64,000 bases of DNA from Agilicoccus flavus (GTDB lineage: Bacteria; Actinomycetota; Actinomycetes; Actinomycetales; Dermatophilaceae). Below the pieces are notes generated by a model. It was not told where the DNA came from. It made no database searches and saw nothing but the letters and a program-made list of their open reading frames with translations. Numbering within the stretch: position 1 is the first letter of the stretch; each line of letters starts with the position of its first letter. The stretch lies in NCBI RefSeq assembly GCF_014857905.1, contig NZ_JACYXE010000001.1, forward strand, positions 558,001 through 622,000, written 5' to 3'. Position numbers and translations under genes: made by a program. Shown here piece by piece: positions 56,380 through 64,000 of the stretch.

Positions 56380-57087
56380 TCAGCCGTAGGAGGGCAGGTC
56401 GGGCAGGTCGCTGTCGCTGCGCACGGCGTCGGCCCGGCCGCGGGCGAGCCAGGTGAGGACGCCGGCGCGGGAGCCGTACACGACCGGGCCGCCGCCGCCG
56501 ACCTGCCACGCGTCCTTCTCCTGGGTGCGCAGCTCCAGGCCGGGCGCCGCGTCGTTCGCCTCGAGCCGGCGGATCGCCTCCTCGAGCGCGTCGAGCTGGG
56601 CGTCGGGGTCGGCCTCCTCGAGCTCCCAGACGGTGTCGAGGTCGTCGTGGTGGAGGATCACCTCGGTGATCCGCGTGGCCACGAGGCCGCGGGCGGGCAC
56701 GGCCCGGCCGCGGATGGCGACGTCCTCGACCGCGAGGGTCCCCGCGAGGTCGCGGGCCGCGACACCGAACCGCTCGCAGGCGGCGGTGAGGTCGCGCTTG
56801 ATCTCGTCGTGGGGCCGCTGGGCGCCCTCGGCGATGGCGCGGTCACGCTCCTGCGTCGACGCGTAGGCGGGGGTCTCCTCCCCCGCCCGCGCCCAGTGGA
56901 CCAGGTTGACGAGGGCGTCGGCGTTGCGCGCGAGGTGCGTGACGACGTGGGCGCGCGTCCATCCCTCGCAGCGGGACGGGCCGGCCATCTCCTCCGCGGA
57001 CAGGCTGTCGACCGTGGCGAGCAGCATGCCCGTCTCGCGGTCGAGGCGGTTGAGATCGCCGGGGATTCGGGACGGGGACACGGTCAT
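56380..57087 (-). CDS. Mycothiol-dependent maleylpyruvate isomerase-like (DinB-fold) protein
   Basis: A 235-aa member of the MDMPI/TIGR03083 group. The expected zinc triad is kept: His in HVVTHLARN and Glu-x3-His in ITEVILHHDDL. RCEGWTRAHV is the usual N-terminal motif. MDMPI isomerises maleylpyruvate in the gentisate pathway using mycothiol; many relatives are uncharacterised thiol-transferases. It lies 41 nt after catC on the same strand, so it is probably the last gene of the cat cluster, where no such isomerisation is needed. ATG 57087. Confidence 0.8.
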   Translation of the reverse strand: MTVSPSRIPGDLNRLDRETGMLLATVDSLSAEEMAGPSRCEGWTRAHVVTHLARNADALVNLVHWARAGEETPAYASTQERDRAIAEGAQRPHDEIKRDLTAACERFGVAARDLAGTLAVEDVAIRGRAVPARGLVATRITEVILHHDDLDTVWELEEADPDAQLDALEEAIRRLEANDAAPGLELRTQEKDAWQVGGGGPVVYGSRAGVLTWLARGRADAVRSDSDLPDLPSYG

Positions 57088-57128
57088 GGCGGTACCTCGC
57101 TCGGGGTGGGGGCGGCCCGTGAACGGGC

Positions 57129-57410
57129 TCAGGCGCGGATGTCGGAGGGGTGCGTGGCCAGCGGGGTGACCTCGATGCTCATGAAGCGGAACAGCGGCAG
57201 ACCCCAGAGGATCTCGTGGAGCCGCTCGTTGTCGCGGACGTCGAAGATCGAGAGGTTCGAGTACTTCCCGACGCACCGCCAGATGCTGACCCACTCACCG
57301 CCGCGCTGCAGCTCCTGGGAGTAGGCCTTCTCGCGGGCGAGCGTCTCGTCGCGCACGGTCGGGTCGAGGTCGGTGGGGAGGGCGACGTCCATCTTGACGG
57401 CGAACAGCAT
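57129..57410 (-). CDS. catC: Muconolactone delta-isomerase
   Basis: A 93-aa ferredoxin-fold isomerase turning muconolactone into beta-ketoadipate enol-lactone, forming large oligomers in the family. MLFAVKMDVALP, QELQRGGEWVSIWRCVGKYSNLSIFDV (in parts) and LFRFMSIEVTPLATHPS are typical. Third gene in the order catB-catA-catC. The 194 nt separating it from catA hold a hairpin and a tandem repeat, suggesting reduced or separately controlled expression. Confidence 0.93.
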   Translation of the reverse strand: MLFAVKMDVALPTDLDPTVRDETLAREKAYSQELQRGGEWVSIWRCVGKYSNLSIFDVRDNERLHEILWGLPLFRFMSIEVTPLATHPSDIRA

Positions 57411-57456
57411 GAGGGGCCTCGCGGGGGCTCGGGTCGGCCGAGGGGGGTCGACGCGG

Positions 57457-57524
57457 GGGGACAGGTTTGTGGCGGGGACAGGTCAGTGGCGGGGACAGGC
57501 CGGTGGCGGGGAGAGGGCGGGGGC
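57457..57524. repeat. 17-bp tandem repeat between catA and catC
   Basis: Units at 57457, 57474 and 57491 share GGGGACAGG-N5-TGGC-like sequence (for example GGGGACAGGTCAGTGGC); a fourth at 57508 is degenerate. Direct head-to-tail array without spacers. Lies in the catA-catC intercistronic region. Confidence 0.75.
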
Positions 57525-57547
57525 GGTCGGGTCGCCCGACCGCGGGC

Positions 57548-57583
57548 GCCGGGCCCGGTGAGACGCGCTCACCGGGGCCCGGC
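57548..57583 (-). terminator. Hairpin downstream of catA
   Basis: GCCGGGCCCGGTGAG (57548-57562) pairs with CTCACCGGGGCCCGGC (57568-57583), one bulged G, 5-nt loop. It starts 21 nt after the catA stop. It may terminate or attenuate transcription into catC. Confidence 0.6.
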
Positions 57584-57604
57584 GTCGTGCAGATGGCTCG
57601 CGCG

Positions 57605-58495
57605 TCAGCCGCGGGCCGGGTCGAGGACGAAGTCGTAGTCGACGGTCTGCGCGCCGTTCTCGCCGACCTGAGGGTCGAGCATGAGCTCCGGCTTGACGGC
57701 CGAGGCGATGTCGTCCTGGTTGTGCGGGTCACCGGGGAAGTAGAGCTGGGCGGTGAGCAGCTCGTGGCCGGGCGCCGACACCTTGAGGTGCAGGTGGGCC
57801 GGGCGCCAGGCGTGCCAGTCGGCGGCGGCGATGAGCTTGCCGCAGGCACCGTCGGTGGGGATCTGGTACGGCGCGGGACGGATCGTCGTGATCCCGAAGC
57901 GGCCCTCGTCGTCCGTCGTGAAGGTGCCGCGCAGGTTCCACTCCGGCAGCCCGGGCGCGTACTGGCTGTAGAAGCCGCCGGCGTCGGCCTGCCACAGCTC
58001 GACCTTCGCCCCGCCGAGGGCGGACCCGTCCGTGGAGCGGACCTGCCCCTGGAAGAGCAGCTCGTCGCCGGACTCGTCGTCGCGCATCGGGATCGAGGCG
58101 TGCGAGCCCTGCTCGGGGGCGTCGGGTACGTAGTACGGGCCCTCGATGCTGCCCTTGTTGCCCTCGCGGTGGCTCGTGTTGACGTCCTCCACGACGTGCT
58201 CGATCCACACGTCGAGGAACAGCGGCCATTCGCCGTCCTCGCCGACGCGGATCAGCCACGCCTTGAGCGCGTCGTACTCGGCGTAGGTCATCTGGTGCTT
58301 GCGGATGACGTCGTGCAGGGCCTGCACGGCGTCGGTGGCCATGGCGCTGACGCGCTCCGGCGGCACGTCGAGGCCCTGACCCTGCTTCTTGCGGAACGCG
58401 GCGGTGGCGTTGGCGCCGGAGTCGGCGGCGCGGGCGATGAGGTCGCCCTGCTCCTTCGCGGCCTGCGTGGCTTCGGTCTTCTCGTCGATGGTCAT
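57605..58495 (-). CDS. catA: Catechol 1,2-dioxygenase
   Basis: A 296-aa intradiol dioxygenase cleaving catechol to cis,cis-muconate. Helical dimerisation region at the N-terminus, then the Fe(III) ligands: Tyr in IEGPYYVPDAPE, Tyr in APYQIPTDG, and both His in WRPAHLHLKV. LRGTFTTDDEGRF is typical. ATG 58495 is preceded by GAAGGAG. It follows catB (128 nt) and precedes catC in one transcription direction. Confidence 0.95.
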   Translation of the reverse strand: MTIDEKTEATQAAKEQGDLIARAADSGANATAAFRKKQGQGLDVPPERVSAMATDAVQALHDVIRKHQMTYAEYDALKAWLIRVGEDGEWPLFLDVWIEHVVEDVNTSHREGNKGSIEGPYYVPDAPEQGSHASIPMRDDESGDELLFQGQVRSTDGSALGGAKVELWQADAGGFYSQYAPGLPEWNLRGTFTTDDEGRFGITTIRPAPYQIPTDGACGKLIAAADWHAWRPAHLHLKVSAPGHELLTAQLYFPGDPHNQDDIASAVKPELMLDPQVGENGAQTVDYDFVLDPARG

Positions 58496-58623
58496 CCTGG
58501 TCACTCCTTCGTGATGGTGTGCTGACGGGTGGTGCGTCCGGGGCACGGGCGGGCCGCCGGTTGTCCTGTGGATCGGGTGGATCGGGTGGATCGTGCGGGC
58601 GGGACCGTCGGGCCCCGCCCGGT

Positions 58624-59826
58624 TCAGCGATCCGTGCGGTAGCGGGCGAGCTTCGCCTCGTCGATGCGCAGGCCCAGCCCGGGACCCTCGCGCACGGCGA
58701 GCTCGCCGCCGGAGATCTCCAACGGCTCGGCGAGGAGGTCGTCGGACATGTCGAGGAAGTTGCTCAGCTCGCCGGCGCGGCGGCTCGTCGAGGCGTAGGC
58801 CGCGCCGAAGGCGACGGTGCAGGCGGTGCCGAGCTGGCCGTCGATCTGGTTGCCCATGACGACCTCGACCCCCATGCCCTCGCACTGGAAGAGCACGCGC
58901 TGGGAATCGGTGAAGCCGGTCCGGGCGGTCTTGATGCTGATGGCGTCGGCGGAGCCCCCGAGCAGCTCGCGGGTCACCTCGCCGGGCGTGGTCGCGCTCT
59001 CGTCGGCGACGACCGGGATGCGCGACTGGCGCACGAGCCAGCGGCGCCCGAGGACGTCGTCGGCGGGGCACAGCTCCTCGGCCAGCGTGAGGTCGAGGTC
59101 GTCCATGAGGCGCAGCGCCCGGGCCGACTCGGACGGGGTCCAGCCGCGGTTCCCGTCCACGTAGAGCTCGACGGCGTCACCGAACGCCTCGCGCAGGGCG
59201 CGGCACACGGCGACGTCGAGCTCGACCGGGTGCCGGCCGACCTTCACCTTGAACGTCGAGATGCCGTACGTCTCGCTCATGCGGGTCGCCTCGTCGACCA
59301 TGGCGGCCGGGTCGGCGAACCCAAGCATGTGGCTGACCCGCATCGACGTGCCGTGACCGCCGAGCAGCTCGGTGACCGTCGCCCCGAAGGCCTGCCCGAC
59401 GATGTCCCAGAGGGCCATGTCGAGCGCCGCCTTGGCGGTGGGGTTGCCGACGGTGCGACGCAACCGGGCGTGCACCTGCTCGCGGGCGAGCGACGAGAGG
59501 CCGAGCACCTGGGGCGCGAAGACCTGCTCGACGACGGCGATGATCGAGGCCTGGGTCTCGCCGTACGTGAACGGGCGCGGCGGGGCCTCGGCGACGCCGA
59601 CGAGGCCGTCGTGCGTGTGGACCCGGACGAGGACGTGCTCGGCGGTGCGGACCTCGCCGCTCGCGAACTTCAGGGGCTTGACGTACGGGATCGCGAACGG
59701 GACGGCCTCGATCCGGGTGATGCGCAGGTCCCGGGCGGCGGAGCGGGCGGCGCGGTCGTGATCGACCGCCCCCGCGTCGGTGGCGCCCGGGCCGGTCCCG
59801 GCCAGGTCGGTGTCGAGCGCGGTCAC
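58624..59826 (-). CDS. catB: Muconate cycloisomerase
   Basis: A 400-aa enolase-superfamily lactonising enzyme making muconolactone from cis,cis-muconate. Active site: K-x-K in FKVKVGRHP, metal residues Asp in YVDGNRGW, Glu in LAEELCPADD, Asp in VVADESATT, and Lys in ISIKTARTG. An N-terminal Ala/Asp-rich extension of about 30 residues precedes the family start; GTG 59826 is used but a later start is possible. First gene of catBAC, 133 nt downstream of the LysR gene with an AT-rich promoter region (around 59925-59965). Confidence 0.93.
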   Translation of the reverse strand: MTALDTDLAGTGPGATDAGAVDHDRAARSAARDLRITRIEAVPFAIPYVKPLKFASGEVRTAEHVLVRVHTHDGLVGVAEAPPRPFTYGETQASIIAVVEQVFAPQVLGLSSLAREQVHARLRRTVGNPTAKAALDMALWDIVGQAFGATVTELLGGHGTSMRVSHMLGFADPAAMVDEATRMSETYGISTFKVKVGRHPVELDVAVCRALREAFGDAVELYVDGNRGWTPSESARALRLMDDLDLTLAEELCPADDVLGRRWLVRQSRIPVVADESATTPGEVTRELLGGSADAISIKTARTGFTDSQRVLFQCEGMGVEVVMGNQIDGQLGTACTVAFGAAYASTSRRAGELSNFLDMSDDLLAEPLEISGGELAVREGPGLGLRIDEAKLARYRTDR

Positions 59827-59959
59827 GGGGTCCTCCCTTCGAAGACGGGTGATCGGCGGAGGCGAGGCGTCTGCCGCGCTGCCGATCTGCCCTCAACGTA
59901 GGGGTGGACATTCGGACACACAAGTACCCATTTATGAGCGATTGAGACGATAGATATAC

Positions 59960-60904
59960 CTAAGGGCCGCTCACCTGCGGCGGTTCGTCGCGGGCGGCCC
60001 GCGAGTCGGCCGAAACCGGGTCCGGCGCCGTGAGCAGATCGGTCGTGAGGTCGACGACGCGCTGGACCGCGGCCGACGACCCGGGCCGCCAGCCGACGGC
60101 CAGCTCGACGCTCGGGCCGTCCTGCAGGGGCACGAAGGTCACGCCCTCCAGCCGCAGCCGGCGTCCTGACTCCGGCAGGACGGCCACTCCGATGCCGGCG
60201 GCGACGAAGACGAGCAGGGTCGAGGTCTGCGCCACCTGCGCGGCCTGACGCGGCCGGAAGCCGACGCGCTGACACGCCCCCGCGACGACGTCGTGCAGCA
60301 CCGACCGGTACCCGGAGGGGTAGGTGACGAACGGCTCGTCGCGCAGGTCCTCCAGGCGCAGGCTCTCGCGCTCCGCGAGCGCGTGCCCGGTCGGGACGGC
60401 GACGACGAGCGGCTCGCGACGCAGCACCCGCACGAGCAGGTCGCCGACGGGCGTCGGGGTGCGCATGAGGACGACGTCGAGGCTCCCCTCGTGCAGGGCC
60501 ACCACCTGGTCGGGCGTGAGCATCTCGCTCGTGAACTCCACCTCGATGTCCGGGAGGTCCGCGCGCAGCCGTCGCGCGAGGCTCGGCAGCACGGCGTACG
60601 TGGCCGAGCCGACGACCCCGACGACGACCCGGCCGACCTCCCCCGCCGAGACGCGGGCCGCCTCCTGCCCGGCCGCCTCGACGTCGGCGAGGATGCGGCG
60701 GCACCGCTCGAGGTAGCGCTCGCCGGCGGGCGTGAGCGCGACGCGCCTCGTCGTGCGCTCGAGCAGGACGACCCCCAGCTCGTCCTCGAGCCGGCGGATC
60801 TGCTGGCTCAGGGGCGGTTGGGCCATGTGCAGCCGCTTGGCGGCCCGGCCGAAGTGGCACTCCTCGGCGACGGCGACGAAGTACCGGACCTGGCGCAGTT
60901 CCAT
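59960..60904 (-). CDS. LysR-family regulator of the cat/ben genes
   Basis: A 314-aa LysR protein of the CatR/BenM type: VRYFVAVAEECHFGRAAKRLHMAQPPLSQQI (in parts) is the HTH, followed by a ligand domain with FVTYPSGYRSVL. In relatives cis,cis-muconate and/or benzoate are inducers. It is encoded between benABC (divergent) and catBAC (same strand, 133 nt downstream), so it can control both. Symbol withheld because catR and benM cannot be separated from sequence alone. Confidence 0.9.
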   Translation of the reverse strand: MELRQVRYFVAVAEECHFGRAAKRLHMAQPPLSQQIRRLEDELGVVLLERTTRRVALTPAGERYLERCRRILADVEAAGQEAARVSAGEVGRVVVGVVGSATYAVLPSLARRLRADLPDIEVEFTSEMLTPDQVVALHEGSLDVVLMRTPTPVGDLLVRVLRREPLVVAVPTGHALAERESLRLEDLRDEPFVTYPSGYRSVLHDVVAGACQRVGFRPRQAAQVAQTSTLLVFVAAGIGVAVLPESGRRLRLEGVTFVPLQDGPSVELAVGWRPGSSAAVQRVVDLTTDLLTAPDPVSADSRAARDEPPQVSGP

Positions 60905-60931
60905 ACGCAGAGAATATCGGTGAGCGGCAAT

Positions 60932-60952
60932 TCGGTCCGAAAGGCCGACCGA
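60932..60952. promoter_or_regulatory. Inverted repeat upstream of the LysR gene, ben side
   Basis: TCGGTC (60932-60937) and GACCGA (60947-60952) with a 9-nt spacer, 27 nt upstream of the LysR start and in the 241-nt divergent region with benA. Suitable for LysR autoregulation. No other strong dyad was found in this region. Confidence 0.45.
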
Positions 60953-61145
60953 GGCGGCCCTTAGATCTCCTGAGCTGCATGATCGTCGCTTTTTCGGACG
61001 CCGAACCTGCCCCCACCCAGGTCGCCCCTAGGCATTCCCCCAGTATCGCGCCGCGGTGCGTCGGTGGGATGGTCGGGCCATTCGTCCCGCCCCGACCGCC
61101 CGTCGGCAGCGGCCCCCGAAAACCCCTGGAGACGAAGGAGTCACC

Positions 61146-62555
61146 ATGACCAGCACCCTCGACACCGCCCGCGCGGTCCTCACCGATGCCGTCGTCGACG
61201 ATCGCGAGTCCGGCGTCTACCGGGCCAACCGCCGGATCTTCACCGACGAGGAGATCTTCGAGCTCGAGATGAAGCACATCTTCGAGGGCAACTGGATCTA
61301 CCTCGCCCACGAGAGCCAGGTGGCGAACCCGGGCGACTACTTCACGACCTACATCGGCCGCCAGCCGATCGTCATCACCCGCGGCCGCGACGGCACCCTC
61401 AACTGCCTCATCAACGCCTGCGCCCACCGCGGCGCGATGATCTGCCGCCGCAAGACCGACAACCGCACGACGCTGACCTGCCCCTTCCACGGGTGGACGT
61501 TCCGCAACGACGGCACGCTGCTCAAGGTCAAGGACCCCGACGGCGCCGGCTACCCCGAGAACTTCGACACCGACGGCTCGCACAACCTCACGAAGGTCGC
61601 GCGGTTCGCCTCCTACCGCGGGTTCCTCTTCGGCAGCCTCAACCCCGACGTGCCCGAGCTCACCGAGCACCTGGGCGACACGACCAAGGTCATCGACATG
61701 CTCGTCGACCAGTCGCCCGAGGGCCTCGAGGTGCTGCGCGGCTCCTCGACGTACACCTACGACGGCAACTGGAAGGTGCAGGCCGAGAACGGCGCCGACG
61801 GCTACCACGTCACGGCGACGCACTGGAACTACGCGGCCACGACCTCGCGCCGCAACACCGGCGAGAGCAAGAACACGACGAAGACCGTCGACGCCGGCAC
61901 GTGGGGCAAGTCCGGTGGCGGCTACTGGAGCTACCCGAACGGCCACCTGTGCCTGTGGACCTGGGCGGGCAACCCGCAGGACCGCCCGCTATGGGACCAG
62001 ATGGACCGCCTCAAGGCCGAGTTCGGTGACGCCAAGGGCGAGTTCATGGTCAAGGGCAGCCGCAACCTGTGCCTGTACCCGAACGTCTACCTCATGGATC
62101 AGTTCTCGACGCAGATCCGGCACTTCCGCCCGATCGCCCCGGACAAGACCGAGGTGACGATCTACTGCATCGCCCCCAAGGGCGAGTCCGACGAGGCGCG
62201 CGCCTGGCGGATCCGCCAGTACGAGGACTTCTTCAACGCCTCCGGCATGGCGACCCCCGACGACCTGGAGGAGTTCCGCTCCTGCCAGCTGACGTTCCGG
62301 GCGACGGCCGCCCCGTGGAACGACATGAGCCGCGGCGCCGAGCACTGGCTCACGGGCCCCGACCCGGTGGCCTCCTCCCTCGGCATGGACGGCGTCATCT
62401 CCGCCGGCACGACGAACGAGGACGAGGGCCTCTACCCGGTCCAGCACGGCTACTGGCTCGAGACGATGCGCGGCGCCCTCGCCCAGGAAGAGGCGACCCG
62501 CGCGAACGGCTCGACGCCCGCGGCGACGAGCCCCACCCCCGGCACGAGTGCGTGA
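61146..62555 (+). CDS. benA: Benzoate 1,2-dioxygenase large (alpha) subunit
   Basis: A 469-aa Rieske non-heme iron oxygenase subunit that dihydroxylates benzoate together with BenB and BenC. Rieske cluster C-x-H...C-x2-[12 protein letters not shown] and [10 protein letters not shown]. Mononuclear iron motif in [18 protein letters not shown] 61146 follows GAAGGAG. First gene of benABC, divergent from the LysR regulator. Substrate could include toluate or other benzoates; sequence and the adjacent cat genes favour benzoate. Confidence 0.94.
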   Translation: MTSTLDTARAVLTDAVVDDRESGVYRANRRIFTDEEIFELEMKHIFEGNWIYLAHESQVANPGDYFTTYIGRQPIVITRGRDGTLNCLINACAHRGAMICRRKTDNRTTLTCPFHGWTFRNDGTLLKVKDPDGAGYPENFDTDGSHNLTKVARFASYRGFLFGSLNPDVPELTEHLGDTTKVIDMLVDQSPEGLEVLRGSSTYTYDGNWKVQAENGADGYHVTATHWNYAATTSRRNTGESKNTTKTVDAGTWGKSGGGYWSYPNGHLCLWTWAGNPQDRPLWDQMDRLKAEFGDAKGEFMVKGSRNLCLYPNVYLMDQFSTQIRHFRPIAPDKTEVTIYCIAPKGESDEARAWRIRQYEDFFNASGMATPDDLEEFRSCQLTFRATAAPWNDMSRGAEHWLTGPDPVASSLGMDGVISAGTTNEDEGLYPVQHGYWLETMRGALAQEEATRANGSTPAATSPTPGTSA

Positions 62556-62566
62556 GGAGCACCGAC

Positions 62567-63145
62567 ATGACGACGACGACCGACCGACCGACGACGACCG
62601 CTCCCACCCAGGCCCCCGCCGCGACGCCCGCCGCGGGATCCGAGCCGGGCAACGCCCACATCGACCAGCACACGATCGACCAGTTCCTCTACCGCGAGGC
62701 CCGCTACCTCGACGACCGCGAGTTCGAGAAGTGGCTCGAGTGCTACGCCGACGACGTCGTGTACTGGATGCCGTGCTGGGACGACGCCGATCGCCTCACC
62801 GAGGACCCGCAGCGTGAGATGTCGCTCATCTACTACGCGAACAAGGGCGGCCTCGAGGACCGGGTGTTCCGCATCCGCACCGAGCGCTCCAGCGCGACGT
62901 CGCTGCCCGAGCCGCGCACGAGCCACAACATCACCAACGTCGAGGTCATCGAACGCAAGGGCGACCTCGTCAGCGTGAGGTTCAACTGGCACACGATGTA
63001 TTTCCGCTACAAGACCGTCGACCCGTACTACGGCACGTCGTTCTACACGATCGACTTCTCGGGCGAGACCCCGCTGATCCGCCGCAAGACCGTGGTGCTG
63101 AAGAACGACTACATCCACCACGTCGTCGACGTCTACCACGTCTGA
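62567..63145 (+). CDS. benB: Benzoate 1,2-dioxygenase small (beta) subunit
   Basis: A 192-aa structural subunit of the dioxygenase. IDQFLYREARYLDDREFEKWLECY (in parts), YWMPCWDDADRL, SLIYYANKGGLEDRVFRI and SHNITNVEVIE are typical of the family. It has an additional N-terminal tail of about 28 residues rich in Thr, Pro and Ala. ATG 62567 lies 11 nt after the benA stop with GAGGAG upstream. Followed by benC after 28 nt. Confidence 0.93.
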   Translation: MTTTTDRPTTTAPTQAPAATPAAGSEPGNAHIDQHTIDQFLYREARYLDDREFEKWLECYADDVVYWMPCWDDADRLTEDPQREMSLIYYANKGGLEDRVFRIRTERSSATSLPEPRTSHNITNVEVIERKGDLVSVRFNWHTMYFRYKTVDPYYGTSFYTIDFSGETPLIRRKTVVLKNDYIHHVVDVYHV

Positions 63146-63173
63146 TGGCCCCGCACACGAACAGGGAGAGGCT

Positions 63174-64000
63174 GTGACGTCCATGACCCATCAGGTCGCC
63201 TTGTCCTTCGAGGACGGGGTCACGAAGTTCATCACGTGCGCCGACGGCCAGACCGTCGCCGACGCCTCCTACCGCGCCCGCATCAACATCCCCCTCGACT
63301 GCCGCGACGGCGCGTGCGGCACGTGCAAGGCGTTCTGCGAGTCGGGTGAGTACGACGGCGGCACGTACATCGAGGACGCGCTCTCGGGCGACGAGGCCGA
63401 GGCCGGCTACTGCCTGCCGTGCAGCATGAAGCCGTCGTCCGACCTCGTGCTGCAGATCGCGTCGACCTCGGCCGTCGCGAAGACGCAGGCGCAGACGTTC
63501 CGCGGCGAGCTGACGCGCCTCGACCGGGTGTCGCCGACCACGTTCTCGCTCGAGGTGCGCACCCCCGACCGCGACAAGCTCGCGTTCCTGCCGGGCCAGT
63601 ACGTCAACATCGCCGTGCCGGGCACCGACGAGACGCGCTCGTACTCGTTCAGCAACGCCCCCGACGACGAGGCCCTGACGTTCCTCATCAAGGTCACTCC
63701 CGGCGGCGCCATGTCGACCTACCTGCAGGAGCGGGCGGCGGTCGGGGACGAGGTGACCTTCACCGGCCCCAACGGCAGCTTCTTCCTGCGCGAGTCGCCG
63801 CGGCCGCTCGTCCTGCTCGCCGGCGGCACCGGCCTCGCGCCGATCCTCGCGATCCTGCGGCGGCTCGTGGCCGAGGGCAGCGAGCGCTCGATCCGCCTCG
63901 TGTACGGGGCGACGACCGACGACGACGTCATCGAGCTCGACACCCTCGCCGGCCTCGCCGAGCAGTTGCCGAACATGACGTGGGACTACTGCGTCGCCGA
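63174..64000 (+). CDS. benC: Benzoate dioxygenase reductase, cut by window end
   Basis: NADH-acceptor reductase of the dioxygenase. N-terminal 2Fe-2S ferredoxin (CRDGACGTCKAFCESG, and the fourth Cys in YCLPCSM), an FAD-binding domain (GQYVNIAVPG; RSYSFSN) and the start of the NADH-binding domain (VLLAGGTGLAPIL). About 275 residues are visible; about 70 more are expected beyond the edge. GTG 63174 is chosen because AGGGAG lies 6 nt upstream; ATG 63183 is an alternative. Completes benABC. Confidence 0.93.
   Translation, partial: MTSMTHQVALSFEDGVTKFITCADGQTVADASYRARINIPLDCRDGACGTCKAFCESGEYDGGTYIEDALSGDEAEAGYCLPCSMKPSSDLVLQIASTSAVAKTQAQTFRGELTRLDRVSPTTFSLEVRTPDRDKLAFLPGQYVNIAVPGTDETRSYSFSNAPDDEALTFLIKVTPGGAMSTYLQERAAVGDEVTFTGPNGSFFLRESPRPLVLLAGGTGLAPILAILRRLVAEGSERSIRLVYGATTDDDVIELDTLAGLAEQLPNMTWDYCVA

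Noticed and set aside
57457-57524. CRISPR array
   Set aside because: Repeats are 17 bp, contiguous, with no spacers and no cas genes nearby.

Overview
The window is about 72-75% GC by eye, has GTG starts, many 4-nt ATGA/GTGA gene overlaps and no rRNA or tRNA. Gene content points to an actinobacterium, most likely a Micrococcales-type soil or environmental organism: OleBC fusion, DUF222-HNH (13E12-type) paralogs, tandem-domain Lrp, a mycothiol-dependent-isomerase-like protein and ortho-cleavage of catechol. This placement is inference from gene families, not from a marker gene.

Layout. 0-3 kb: a Baeyer-Villiger-type flavin monooxygenase and an SDR, divergent from an AraC regulator. 3-5.4 kb: debris, with an RHH antitoxin and a truncated MazF-like toxin, a frameshifted YjbR gene and the first, heavily decayed DUF222-HNH gene. 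5.5-6.7 kb: a GNAT-NUDIX fusion. 6.7-17.5 kb: a glucarate/galactarate block, with a tripartite tricarboxylate-type transporter (TctCBA), UspA and one glucarate dehydratase on the minus strand; a LysR gene and an intact VapBC pair; then kdgD, alpha-ketoglutarate-semialdehyde dehydrogenase and a second glucarate dehydratase on the plus strand. 17.5-30 kb: AraC/NAD(P)-binding protein, ornithine cyclodeaminase-like protein, a Na+/H+ antiporter with a UBP zinc finger, an amidohydrolase, Lrp, M20 amidohydrolase, MHS transporter and ornithine aminotransferase (amino-acid/amide turnover). 30-31.5 kb: TetR with a GAP-family membrane protein and a degraded MNT/HEPN pair.

31.5-41.6 kb is one long minus-strand block: hmgA - unknown 296-aa gene - fahA (homogentisate branch of Tyr/Phe breakdown, controlled by a divergent MarR with a perfect dyad), a hypothetical gene, then oleA-oleBC-oleD (long-chain olefin synthesis) and an Fpg/Nei glycosylase. 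42-50 kb: a UvrA-like ABC ATPase, a broken acyltransferase, adhP, an MHS transporter and the second DUF222-HNH copy. 50-56 kb: GNAT, nitroreductase, Gfo/Idh/MocA oxidoreductase with TetR, and an MHS transporter with a 57-aa membrane protein. 56-64 kb: the benzoate to beta-ketoadipate pathway: benABC (BenC cut by the window end), a LysR regulator, catB-catA-catC and a maleylpyruvate-isomerase-like protein.

A striking property is the number of otherwise well-preserved genes interrupted by a single missing base: gudD1, tctA, tctC, the LysR gene, kdgD, gudD2, the M20 gene, the MHS gene at 26.7 kb, and the acyltransferase twice. In each, adding one base restores the reading frame and a normal family length. 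This looks like systematic sequence error or very recent decay. It differs from the insertion and nonsense lesions of the two DUF222-HNH genes, which share the same two lesions and so look like true pseudogenes.
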